8,277 nt of DNA from positions 1-8,277 of the forward strand of contig DAHVPA010000076.1 in NCBI GenBank assembly GCA_027318525.1, written 5' to 3'. Made by a program: the position numbers and the translations under genes. The stretch's first letter is position 1; every line of letters starts with the position of its first letter. Below the pieces are notes generated by a model. The model was not told where the DNA came from, did no database searches, and saw nothing but the letters and a program-made list of their open reading frames with translations. Shown here in pieces: positions 1 to 7,059 of the stretch. Source of the stretch: Candidatus Cloacimonadota bacterium (GTDB lineage: Bacteria; Cloacimonadota; Cloacimonadia; Cloacimonadales; Cloacimonadaceae).

Positions 1-821
1 TGTGGATGCTGGACGAATACGAGACCATTCATGGGGCAAAATTCCCCGGATTCATCACCGGCAAACCTGTCGGCATGGGCGGTTCTCTGGGTCGCACCGA
101 AGCCACCGGTTATGGTGTTGTTTTCACACTGCGCGAAGCTTTGAAAGAACTGAACATCCCGGTCGAAAAGACCAAGGCAGCCGTGCAGGGCTTCGGCAAT
201 GTCTCCCAATATGCCATCCGCCTTTACAACAAGCTTAAAGGCACTGTCATCGGCGTTTCCTGCTGGGACCAGCATGACCAGACCTCCTATTATTTCCGCA
301 AAGCCGACGGTATCAATATTGACAAACTGGTTGGCATCACCGACCGTTTCGGCGGCATTGACAAAGACAAAGCCAAGAAACTCGGCTATGAAATCCTGCC
401 CGGCGACAAGTGGATTGAAGAGGATGTTGACATCCTGCTGCCCTGCGCCCTGGAAAATCAAATCACCAAGGAAACCGTCACCAAAATTAAACCCAATGTC
501 AAAGTCATCGCTGAAGGCGCCAATGGTCCCACCACTCCCGAAGCCGACTCCGTTCTCAAAGAACGCGGCATCTTTGTGGTTCCCGATTTCTTAGCCAATG
601 CCGGTGGCGTGACCTGCTCCTATTTTGAACAGGTGCAGTGCAACATGAACTATTACTGGGAAAAGGACGAAGTCCTCGCCAAGCTGGATGTCAAGATGAC
701 CTCCGCTTTCCACGAAGTCTATGCCCTCAGCCAGAAAAGAAGCCTCTATATGAGAGATGCAGCTTATGTCATCGCCATCAACCGTGTTGTCGAAGCCTGC
801 AAGCTCAGAGGCTGGATCTAA
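1..821 (+). CDS. gdhA: Glutamate dehydrogenase, 3' part (5' end outside window)
   Basis: This is the C-terminal two thirds of a Glu/Leu/Phe/Val-type dehydrogenase, a cytoplasmic enzyme that interconverts glutamate with 2-oxoglutarate and ammonia using NAD(P). The first whole codon is at 3, and 272 codons are visible of a family length near 420, so about 150 residues lie upstream, including most of the substrate-binding lysines. Visible family marks are FITGKP followed by GGSLGRTEATGYG at the domain junction, the Rossmann dinucleotide loop GFGNVS (189-206), AEGANGPTTPEA (about 510-545), and PDFLANAGGVTCSYFE (582-629). The end, with RDAAYVIAINRVVEA, is the usual C-terminal helix. The reading frame is intact and stops with TAA at 819-821. 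A terminator follows at once, so the gene ends its own transcript and is not part of the next operon. In anaerobes this enzyme often serves amino acid fermentation. Cofactor preference cannot be read safely. Confidence 0.95.
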   Translation, partial: WMLDEYETIHGAKFPGFITGKPVGMGGSLGRTEATGYGVVFTLREALKELNIPVEKTKAAVQGFGNVSQYAIRLYNKLKGTVIGVSCWDQHDQTSYYFRKADGINIDKLVGITDRFGGIDKDKAKKLGYEILPGDKWIEEDVDILLPCALENQITKETVTKIKPNVKVIAEGANGPTTPEADSVLKERGIFVVPDFLANAGGVTCSYFEQVQCNMNYYWEKDEVLAKLDVKMTSAFHEVYALSQKRSLYMRDAAYVIAINRVVEACKLRGWI

Positions 822-844
822 TTAACTAACCTAACGCACATACA

Positions 845-882
845 GGGGAAGGTTTTCATTCCTCACCTTCCCCCTTTTTTTT
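845..882 (+). terminator. Intrinsic terminator of the glutamate dehydrogenase gene
   Basis: A perfect 9-base-pair stem (845-853 GGGGAAGGT with 865-873 ACCTTCCCC) encloses an 11-base loop and is followed by an uninterrupted run of eight T (875-882). It begins 23 bases after the stop codon. On the opposite strand no T run follows the stem, so it acts only on rightward transcription. Confidence 0.93.
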
Positions 883-900
883 ACGTTCCTTTTACACTGC

Positions 901-992
901 GGGGAGTTATCGTGGGCTTACCCCACGAAGACCCCTCGTTAATCCCTCGAAGTGATTAATATATCTATATAGCTCAGATTGCGGAGCTGTGT
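901..992 (+). promoter_or_regulatory. Structured leader with three tandem hairpins upstream of the four-gene cluster
   Basis: Three inverted repeats follow one another. The first is TCGTGGG (910-916) with CCCACGA (922-928), possibly extended by GGGG 901-904 pairing with CCCC 932-935. The second is TTAATC (939-944) with GATTAA (954-959), with two more pairs inside after one mismatch. The third is 967-975 with 984-992, nine pairs including two G-U. None is followed by a T run, so they are not simple terminators. CCCTCG occurs twice (933-938 and 944-949). The region could be a regulatory 5' leader or an intergenic repeat element. I see no clean -35/-10 pair in 883-1027, only AT-rich stretches (957-971). 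Confidence 0.45.
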
Positions 993-1012
993 TTAGTAAA
1001 AAATACCTGAAA

Positions 1013-1018
1013 AGAGGA
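1013..1018 (+). promoter_or_regulatory. Ribosome binding site deciding the ATG start at 1028
   Basis: AGAGGA lies 9 bases before the ATG at 1028. The alternative in-frame GTG at 989 has GGAG only 2 bases before it, too close to be used, so the ATG is preferred. Confidence 0.65.
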
Positions 1019-1027
1019 AAACGGCGA

Positions 1028-2782
1028 ATGGATTTGAAAGAATTCCAACGGCAGGAAGGGAAAGCCATGCAGGGCTTTTCCTATATCGGAACAGGCGAAC
1101 AGGGCGGCAAAGCCAAGGGACTTGCCCTGATGAAGGAAATGCTGGAAGAAGCGTTTCCGGGCGGCGAGTATGAAGACATCCGGGTGGATATACCCCAGAT
1201 GGTGGTCCTGCGCACCGATATCTTTGATATGTTTATGCAGAACAACGACTTGTATGATGTGGCTCTGACCAGCAACGATGACAATTACATCGCCCTGCAG
1301 TTTCAGAAAGCCAGCCTGCCGGTGGAAATCGTGGGTGACCTCATGAATCTGGTCTCCTCCATCCGCAAACCATTGGCGGTGCGCTCTTCCGCCTTGTTGG
1401 AAGACAGCCTGCATGAACCATTTGCCGGAGTCTATGAATCCAAAATGATTCCCAACCGCAGTCCCGAAGCAAATATCCGCTTCAACCAATTGACAGAAGC
1501 CATCAAGTTTGTCTATTCGACGCAGTATTTCCACAAAGCCAAGGCATATTTCAAGGCGATAAAAAAAGACATCAGGGATGAGAAGATGGCAGTCATCATC
1601 CAGGAAGTGGTGGGGGACAGGTATGACGATTATTTTTACCCGACCATAGCCGGAGTCATCCGCAGTCTGAACTTTTATCCCAGCGGCAATGCCAGACCGG
1701 AAAACGGGATTGTGCAGCTCGCCATGGGACTGGGCAAGACGATTGTGGACGGCGGCAAATCCTGGTGCTACAGTCCGCGTTATCCTGCATCCCCGCCTCC
1801 CTACAACAACATCAGGGATATGCTTGAGAATACGCAGACCCGGTTTTGGGCAATCAATATGGGGCAGATTGAAGAATTTGACCCGACCACAGAAACGGAA
1901 TATCTGGAGCAGCTTGACATCTCGGAAGCGGAAAAAGCCGGCATCATGCACGAGCTTGCCTCGACCGTTACAGTGGATGACATCATCTCTCCGGGACTGA
2001 CTGAGGAAGGACCGCGCCTGCTCAATTTTGCGCCAATCCTGCAGTATGACAGGCTGCCGCTCAATAACCTGATTAAAAAGATTTTGCTCAAAGCGGAAGA
2101 AAAGACGGGGGAACGCGTGGAAATAGAATTTGCCATGCGCCTGCCCGGCGGAGAAAACCCCCAGAGCTATCTGGAGCATGACCCGGAGATTGACCAGCCG
2201 CACTTCGGCTTTTTGCAGGTGCGTCCGCTGGCAGTATCCTCCAGCATTATCGATATCGACGAAAAAGACTTTGACAAAAAAGACCTGCTGGTGCAGGCTG
2301 ACAGGGCGCTGGGTAATGGCGAAACGGAACTGATTGCTGATATCGTATTTGTAAAGCCGGAAGTGTTTGACGTGGCACATTCGAGGGAAATCGCCTCGGA
2401 GATAGACAGTCTGAACGAGACACTGCTGGAAAGCGAAAAGCCATATCTGCTGATGGGTTTTGGCAGATGGGGCACCGCTGACCCGTGGCTGGGGATACCG
2501 GTGGTCTGGAGTCAGATTTCCGGTGCCAAGGTCATTGTGGAGACAACCATTCCGCAGTTGCATGCCGATTTCAGCCAGGGCAGCCACTTTTTCCACAATG
2601 TGTTCAGCAGTGGAGTATATTATTTCAGTGTGCAGGAAGGTCATGAGCAAAAGATAGATTGGAAATGGCTGCAAAAGCAGCAGATTGTGGCAGAGACGAC
2701 CTATGTCAGACATGTCAGGCTCAGCCGCCCGCTGAAGGTCAAAGTTGACGGCAGAAGCGGCAAAGGAGTTATTCTGAAATGA
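1028..2782 (+). CDS. PPDK/PEP-synthase-type ATP-grasp protein lacking the phosphohistidine domain
   Basis: A 584-residue protein, probably cytoplasmic. Residues about 15-400 form the pyruvate phosphate dikinase N-terminal (PEP/pyruvate-binding, ATP-grasp) domain. Visible marks are GGKAKGL (Lys28), VRSSALLED (Arg119), VIIQEVVG (189-196), GLGKT (234-238), VEIEFAM (Glu365, Glu367) and LQVRP (Gln397, Arg399), which match the nucleotide-binding residues of the family. True PPDK or PEP synthase would continue with a catalytic-histidine swivel domain and a TIM barrel. Here only about 180 residues follow, with GRWG (479-482), LGIPV and GSHFF (518-522). The same tail occurs in the next gene, so the two are paralogues. 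In GLGKT a Lys stands where PEP synthases have Glu. The stop overlaps the next start (ATGA, 2779-2782). It may be labelled PEP synthase by automatic methods, but the missing domains argue against that. The phosphate acceptor is unknown. An upstream GTG at 989 would add 13 residues. Confidence 0.88.
   Translation: MDLKEFQRQEGKAMQGFSYIGTGEQGGKAKGLALMKEMLEEAFPGGEYEDIRVDIPQMVVLRTDIFDMFMQNNDLYDVALTSNDDNYIALQFQKASLPVEIVGDLMNLVSSIRKPLAVRSSALLEDSLHEPFAGVYESKMIPNRSPEANIRFNQLTEAIKFVYSTQYFHKAKAYFKAIKKDIRDEKMAVIIQEVVGDRYDDYFYPTIAGVIRSLNFYPSGNARPENGIVQLAMGLGKTIVDGGKSWCYSPRYPASPPPYNNIRDMLENTQTRFWAINMGQIEEFDPTTETEYLEQLDISEAEKAGIMHELASTVTVDDIISPGLTEEGPRLLNFAPILQYDRLPLNNLIKKILLKAEEKTGERVEIEFAMRLPGGENPQSYLEHDPEIDQPHFGFLQVRPLAVSSSIIDIDEKDFDKKDLLVQADRALGNGETELIADIVFVKPEVFDVAHSREIASEIDSLNETLLESEKPYLLMGFGRWGTADPWLGIPVVWSQISGAKVIVETTIPQLHADFSQGSHFFHNVFSSGVYYFSVQEGHEQKIDWKWLQKQQIVAETTYVRHVRLSRPLKVKVDGRSGKGVILK
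2764..2768 (+). promoter_or_regulatory. Ribosome binding site inside the preceding gene
   Basis: AGGAG lies 10 bases before the ATG at 2779, within the last codons of the upstream gene. Together with the ATGA overlap it supports this start and coupled translation. Confidence 0.7.
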
Positions 2783-5700
2783 CGGTTTCCAACCAGATCA
2801 ATTCCCTGCTGGAAAGGGCAAAAGAGCTCAATTGCCTTTACCGCATCAGCGAGATTCTGAAAGATAACGAAACACCTCTGCCGGAGATTCTGCACAATCT
2901 GACCGCAACCATAGTGGAAGGATGGCAGTATCCGGAGCGTTGCAGAGCCAGAATCAACTGCGGGGAACTGGTTGCCGAGATGCCGGGTTTTATGGATAGC
3001 GGCTGGAAGCAGAGCTCTGCCTACCACTATGAGGCGGAAGAAAGCTGCGTGATCGAACTCTCCTATTCGGACTGGGATAGGGATGAAAGTCCTTTTCTGC
3101 CGGAAGAACAGCAGCTTCTCGACCTGATTGCCGCCATGGTGGGTGAAGCTGTGCTCAAGCGGCGCAACCTGCAGGCAAAACCTGCCATTACCGAAGAAAT
3201 AGGAGCCAAATCAGACTGGCGCATAGTCATCGACCTCCTCAAAAAAAGCGATCCTGACCAGTATCAGCGGATTGCGCGCAAACTGCTCAACTATCTGTCC
3301 GGATTGGGCATCGAAGCAGCCCGCAGCCTGCTTGCCACCTTTGGCGAAAAGAAGAACAGGCAGGATACGGATAATATTTACGATACCAACCGTCCATTTT
3401 ACCGGGAAAACAAGCTGCAGCTTGACAGGTTGCTGCAGTCTGCTTTTAGAATAGCGGAAGAAAACCTGGCGGATGCAGAGATTTACAACCACATAGAAGT
3501 CTGGCTGCAAGGCGAGAAAATCAGCTTTCTGGTCCAGGCTCTGGAGAATCTTTCCTTTTCGCTCAATACCATCCAAGATGCGCTGCACCGCTTTCATAAC
3601 CTCAATCTGGAAAGCATCGACCTGCCTCAACCCACCCGCGATAATATCATCGTCCTGCTGCTCTTGCGCTTCTTTACCGAACAGCTTGAATTCATCAGCG
3701 TCTCCAAACACCATCTCGATATCGACGACTTTGTCGAGCTTGTGCGCAAGATAGTCTTCCCCACCAACAGCTATGGAAAACTGGGCGGAAAAAGCGCCGG
3801 TCTCTTTCTCTCCCATAATATCCTTAAACGGGTCAAAGCGCACAAACTCAGGCTGGATCAGGTTAAAGTGCCCAAAACCCGTTATCTGCTGTCGGACGCT
3901 TTGCATCAGTTTCTTAACTTTAACGAACTGAACGAACTGATTGAACAGAAATATAAGACAATTGAACAAATCAGGGATGAGTATCCCAATATCGTCCAGG
4001 TCTTCAAAAACTCAAACTTTCCGCCCAATATTGTGAGCGGACTGGCTCTGGTGCTGGATGAATTTGGAGACAAACCAATCATTGTGCGCAGTTCCAGTCT
4101 GTTGGAAGACAGGGTGGGCGCAGCCTTTTCCGGTAAATACAAGAGTCTCTTCCTTGCCAATCAGGGCAGCAGGGATGAACGGCTTTCCGCACTTCTGGAT
4201 GCCATTTCGGAAGTCTATGCCAGCACCTTTGGTCCGGATCCGGTGGAATATCGCAAGGAAAGAGGTCTGCTCGATTATCATGAGGAAATGGCAATCATTA
4301 TACAGGAAGTGGTTGGCACCAAAGTGGGGCATTACTGGCTGCCTGCTTTTGCGGGAGTTGCCTTTAGCCACAATGAATTCCGCTGGTCACCCCGCATCCA
4401 GAGAAGCAACGGTCTGCTCAGGCTGGTTCCAGGGCTGGGCACCCGTGCCGTGGACAGGGTCAGCGACGATTTTCCCATTCTGATTTCACCGGGACAGCCC
4501 AACCTCAGGGTAAATCTTTCCACAGATGAAATCCTGCGTTATTCACCGCATAAGATTGACGTCATCAACCTGCAGTCCAATACCTTTGAGACTATAGATT
4601 TTGACGATTTGTATGCCGAAGCAGGCGCAGAATATCCAATGGTGGACAAGATTGTGTCCATATACAGGGATGGCAATATCCTCAGTAAACCGGCAATCAG
4701 CATGGACTATGAAAAAGACATGCCGGTGGTGACCTTTGACGGGCTGATTGACAAAACAGATTTCATGCCGCGCATCAAATCAATTCTGGACCAGCTCGAA
4801 TCAGTCATGGGTGTGCCTGTCGATATCGAATTTGCCTATGACGGCAAAGAACTCTACATTCTGCAGTGCAGAGCTCAAAGCTCCAGTCCGGAGAACCGTC
4901 CAGCCGCCATTCCCAAAGACCTGCCGGAAAAGAATATCATCTTCAACGCCCATAAATATGTCCCCAACGGCATTATACAGGAAATCAGCCACGTGGTGCT
5001 GGTGGACCCGGAAAGGTATTCAGCTCTGGGCAGTGCGGAAGAAATGAAGATGGTGGGCAGGATTGTGGGCAGACTGAACAAGATACTGCCTAAACATAAG
5101 TTTATACTGCTGGGACCCGGACGCTGGGGCAGCAGAGGTGATATCAAGCTGGGAGTAAGCGTGACCTATTCCGATATCAGCAACGCCTCCATGCTGATAG
5201 AAATCGCCCGCAAGAAAGGTAATTATACCCCGGATGTGTCTTTCGGAACACACTTCTTCCAGGACCTTGTGGAATCAGGCATCCGCTATCTGCCGCTTTA
5301 TCCTGATGATGAGGATGTTATTTACAACGAAACTTTCTTTAACCGGGCAGGCAATATCCTGACTAAACTGCTGCCTGACGCCGGAGACTATACTGCTGTC
5401 ATCAAAGTCATAGATATTGCCAAAAGCACCCACGGCAAAAAGCTCAATCTCCGTATGAACGGTGATTTGGATGAAGCTGTCGCCTATCTATCCGATTCCG
5501 AATTCAAGGAAGTTGAAACCACCGGACTGGAAGACCTTAACCGTCCTGAGGAAAAGCACTGGGTCTGGCGTCTGCGCATGGCGGAACATATCGCACATTG
5601 CGTCGATGCACGCAAATATGGGATTAAGGCGATGTATATCATAGGCAGCGTCAAAAACGCCACTGCAGGACCAGCCAGCGACATAGACCTGCTGATTCAT

Positions 5701-5916
5701 ATAGAAAGCACTGCCGCCCAAAAGAAAGCTCTTTCCGAATGGTTGAACGGCTGGAGTCAGTGCCTGGCTGAACTCAATTACCTGCGCACCGGATACCGCA
5801 GCAGTGAGCTGCTGGATGTGCATTACATTACCGACAAGGATATCAGGGAAAAGACCAGCTTTGCCGCCAAAATCAATGCAGTAACCGATGCAGCCAGAGC
5901 TTTGAACCTGAATTAA
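2779..5916 (+). CDS. GAF-like / PPDK-type ATP-grasp / nucleotidyltransferase fusion protein
   Basis: A 1045-residue multidomain protein with no signal peptide or membrane segment. Residues 1-130 resemble the small GAF-like sensor domain of some histidine kinases (NCLYRISEIL, then GWQYPERCRARI, then FLPEEQQLLDLIA). Residues 131-325 are mostly helical and unassigned. Residues 330-700 are a PPDK-type ATP-grasp domain with GKLGGKSAG (Lys338), VRSSSLLED (Arg437), IIIQEVVG, GLGT (552-555), VDIEFA (Asp682, Glu684) and LQCRA (Gln696, Arg698). Residues 738-840 repeat the tail of the preceding protein, with GPGRWGS (779-785) and FGTHFF (822-827). Residues 951-1020 form a Pol-beta-type nucleotidyltransferase: GS at 956-957, then SDIDLLIH with Asp968 and Asp970, and a third acidic residue, Asp1013, in LLDVHYI. 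The phosphohistidine and PEP-binding domains of PEP synthase are absent. I infer a regulated phosphoryl- or nucleotidyl-transfer enzyme; its target is unknown. A likely older label would be PEP synthase. Confidence 0.9.
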   Translation: MTVSNQINSLLERAKELNCLYRISEILKDNETPLPEILHNLTATIVEGWQYPERCRARINCGELVAEMPGFMDSGWKQSSAYHYEAEESCVIELSYSDWDRDESPFLPEEQQLLDLIAAMVGEAVLKRRNLQAKPAITEEIGAKSDWRIVIDLLKKSDPDQYQRIARKLLNYLSGLGIEAARSLLATFGEKKNRQDTDNIYDTNRPFYRENKLQLDRLLQSAFRIAEENLADAEIYNHIEVWLQGEKISFLVQALENLSFSLNTIQDALHRFHNLNLESIDLPQPTRDNIIVLLLLRFFTEQLEFISVSKHHLDIDDFVELVRKIVFPTNSYGKLGGKSAGLFLSHNILKRVKAHKLRLDQVKVPKTRYLLSDALHQFLNFNELNELIEQKYKTIEQIRDEYPNIVQVFKNSNFPPNIVSGLALVLDEFGDKPIIVRSSSLLEDRVGAAFSGKYKSLFLANQGSRDERLSALLDAISEVYASTFGPDPVEYRKERGLLDYHEEMAIIIQEVVGTKVGHYWLPAFAGVAFSHNEFRWSPRIQRSNGLLRLVPGLGTRAVDRVSDDFPILISPGQPNLRVNLSTDEILRYSPHKIDVINLQSNTFETIDFDDLYAEAGAEYPMVDKIVSIYRDGNILSKPAISMDYEKDMPVVTFDGLIDKTDFMPRIKSILDQLESVMGVPVDIEFAYDGKELYILQCRAQSSSPENRPAAIPKDLPEKNIIFNAHKYVPNGIIQEISHVVLVDPERYSALGSAEEMKMVGRIVGRLNKILPKHKFILLGPGRWGSRGDIKLGVSVTYSDISNASMLIEIARKKGNYTPDVSFGTHFFQDLVESGIRYLPLYPDDEDVIYNETFFNRAGNILTKLLPDAGDYTAVIKVIDIAKSTHGKKLNLRMNGDLDEAVAYLSDSEFKEVETTGLEDLNRPEEKHWVWRLRMAEHIAHCVDARKYGIKAMYIIGSVKNATAGPASDIDLLIHIESTAAQKKALSEWLNGWSQCLAELNYLRTGYRSSELLDVHYITDKDIREKTSFAAKINAVTDAARALNLN

Positions 5917-5922
5917 CCAGAT

Positions 5923-6777
5923 ATGAACTGCTTCTTCGTAACCGACCTGCATGGCAATGTCAATGCCTTCAGCACCTTGTTCCAACTTATTATCCAGGAA
6001 AAACCGGAACTCGTCTTTATTGGGGGAGACCTTTTGTCCGGCGGTTTTTTGAGAACTGCCATGCATAACGGGGATATGCTGACAAAAGTAATCGGAGCTG
6101 GTTTTGACCAAGTTCGCCGGGAACTGGGAGACAGCTATCCGCAAATCTTTATCATCATGGGCAACGACGACCCTAAAAGTGAAGAAAGCCTGCTGTTACG
6201 CCAGGATAAACAGGGATTGTGGCATTACATCAATCAAAGGCATATCCGCTGGCAGAATTTGGATATCTACGGCTACAGCTGGGTTCCGCCTACTCCTTTT
6301 CACAACAAAGATTGGGAGCGCTATGATGTATCCCGTTACGTGGATATCGGCTGTCTTGCCCCCGAAGAAGGATATCACACCACCCCTGTGGTTTTGGCGG
6401 AAGTCCAGAACCGCACCATCAAGGAAGACCTGCAGGAACTTGCCGGTTCTGCCTCCATGTCCAGAGCTGTCTGGCTTTTTCATTCACCACCCTATAACAC
6501 AGGCTTGGACAGAGCTCCCCTCGATGGCAAGATGATAGATTATGTGCCTTTGGATGTGCATGTGGGCAGTATTGCCATCCGAGAATTTATTGAGGAACAT
6601 CAGCCCCTTGTCACCCTGCACGGGCATGTGCATGAATCATATGAACTGACCGGTATCTGGAAAGAGAAGCTGGGCAGGACTGTCTGCCTTTCTGCAGCTT
6701 CCACCGGCAAAGCCCTCACCCTTGTCCGCTTCAATACGGAAGAACCTGATGCAGCCCAAAGAACGCAAATCAGTTAA
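5923..6777 (+). CDS. Calcineurin-like metallophosphoesterase
   Basis: A 284-residue cytoplasmic protein of the two-metal phosphoesterase superfamily. The metal-ligand motifs appear in family order: D8-L-H10 in VTDLHGN, GGD at 34-36, GND at 80-82, His187 in FHSPP, and GHVH at 234-237 (His235, His237). The members of this superfamily hydrolyse phosphomono- or diesters of nucleotides, proteins or other molecules, and the substrate cannot be told here. The ATG lies 6 bases after the preceding stop and has no clear Shine-Dalgarno, but the first metal motif begins only eight residues in, so no later start is possible. Translation probably depends on ribosomes finishing the upstream gene. Its place beside two ATP-grasp proteins suggests that it removes a phosphate or nucleotidyl group added by them; this is inference from context only. 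Confidence 0.93.
   Translation: MNCFFVTDLHGNVNAFSTLFQLIIQEKPELVFIGGDLLSGGFLRTAMHNGDMLTKVIGAGFDQVRRELGDSYPQIFIIMGNDDPKSEESLLLRQDKQGLWHYINQRHIRWQNLDIYGYSWVPPTPFHNKDWERYDVSRYVDIGCLAPEEGYHTTPVVLAEVQNRTIKEDLQELAGSASMSRAVWLFHSPPYNTGLDRAPLDGKMIDYVPLDVHVGSIAIREFIEEHQPLVTLHGHVHESYELTGIWKEKLGRTVCLSAASTGKALTLVRFNTEEPDAAQRTQIS
6738..6742 (+). promoter_or_regulatory. Ribosome binding site for the small cysteine-rich protein
   Basis: GGAAG lies 6 bases before the ATG at 6749, inside the end of the metallophosphoesterase gene. It favours this start over the in-frame ATG at 6722, which has no such site. Confidence 0.5.
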
Positions 6778-6934
6778 GAAACCCCCCGCTTCCGCAAATC
6801 CTGAAACCAGGCATCCGGAACAAAAGACTCAACGTCCTGAGATTACAGGTCTTTGCGTCAACTGCGAAAAACGTCACACCTGCCGACATTGCCGTCAACT
6901 GGGTGGTGTCTGGTATTGCGAAGAATACGAATAA
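6749..6934 (+). CDS. Small cysteine-rich, probably zinc-binding protein
   Basis: A 61-residue protein in two parts. Residues 1-33 are rich in Lys, Pro, Glu and Gln and are probably disordered. Residues 34-61 hold five cysteines: CVNC (36, 39), CRHC (45, 48) and Cys57 in GGVWYCEEYE, plus His43 and His47. This pattern suggests one bound zinc or another metal. The ending G-G-V-W-x-C-E-E-Y looks like a small protein family I recall from diverse anaerobes (recall only, no search done). The gene overlaps the end of the metallophosphoesterase gene by 29 bases in another frame, so it belongs to the same transcription unit. The in-frame ATG at 6722 would add nine residues that match no motif. The function is unknown; a partner or adaptor of the larger enzymes is possible. 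Confidence 0.75.
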   Translation: MQPKERKSVKKPPASANPETRHPEQKTQRPEITGLCVNCEKRHTCRHCRQLGGVWYCEEYE

Positions 6935-6987
6935 TCCTCTATCAACACTTTATCCCGTCTCTATATCCTGCCCTTTGAATAATTCTC

Positions 6988-7017
6988 TTGACACCCCAAA
7001 TCCCTTGCCATAATAAT
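6988..7017 (+). promoter_or_regulatory. Sigma70-like promoter for the secreted repeat protein
   Basis: A perfect -35 TTGACA (6988-6993) is followed after 18 bases by AATAAT (7012-7017), five of six matches to the -10 consensus. The overlapping CATAAT (7009-7014, spacer 15) is an alternative. The gap 6935-7059 holds this promoter and a ribosome binding site. I see no hairpin with a T run that would end the upstream operon. Confidence 0.65.
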
Positions 7018-7048
7018 GAACTATGTAAACAATCTGCTTTTACAAGCG

Positions 7049-7054
7049 AGGAGG
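7049..7054 (+). promoter_or_regulatory. Strong Shine-Dalgarno for the secreted repeat protein
   Basis: AGGAGG, a perfect match, lies 5 bases before the ATG at 7060. It is the strongest ribosome binding site in the window and suggests a well-expressed protein. Confidence 0.85.
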
Positions 7055-7059
7055 ATGCT

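Noticed and set aside
967..992. Similarity to a tRNA D-arm (TAGCTCAG followed by GGAGC)
   Set aside because: No acceptor stem, anticodon arm or T-arm can be built around it; kept only as the third leader hairpin.
989..1027. GTG at 989 as the start of the first ATP-grasp gene
   Set aside because: Its only purine-rich site is 2 bases away, the added 13 residues are a basic stretch with no motif, and the ATG at 1028 has a well-placed site.
1561..1567. Runs of seven A (also 3241-3247) as programmed frameshift sites
   Set aside because: The downstream frames stay open with conserved motifs, and neither has a nearby strong hairpin; no product would be gained by shifting.
1727..1741. GLGKT as a P-loop (Walker A) motif
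   Set aside because: It lacks the GxxxxGK spacing and sits exactly at the GLGE position of the ATP-grasp fold.
974..2713. A 579-codon open frame on the minus strand
   Set aside because: It lies wholly opposite a gene with clear ATP-grasp motifs, and its translation shows no motif, only low-complexity His/Phe/Gln-rich text typical of a shadow frame.
2779..5916. Calling the large protein (or its neighbour) a phosphoenolpyruvate synthase
   Set aside because: The ATP-grasp part fits, but the catalytic-histidine domain and PEP-binding barrel are absent from both proteins, and other domains take their place.
5488..6144. A 218-codon minus-strand open frame across the end of the fusion gene and the start of the phosphoesterase gene
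   Set aside because: It covers the catalytic motifs of two real genes and has no recognisable motif itself.
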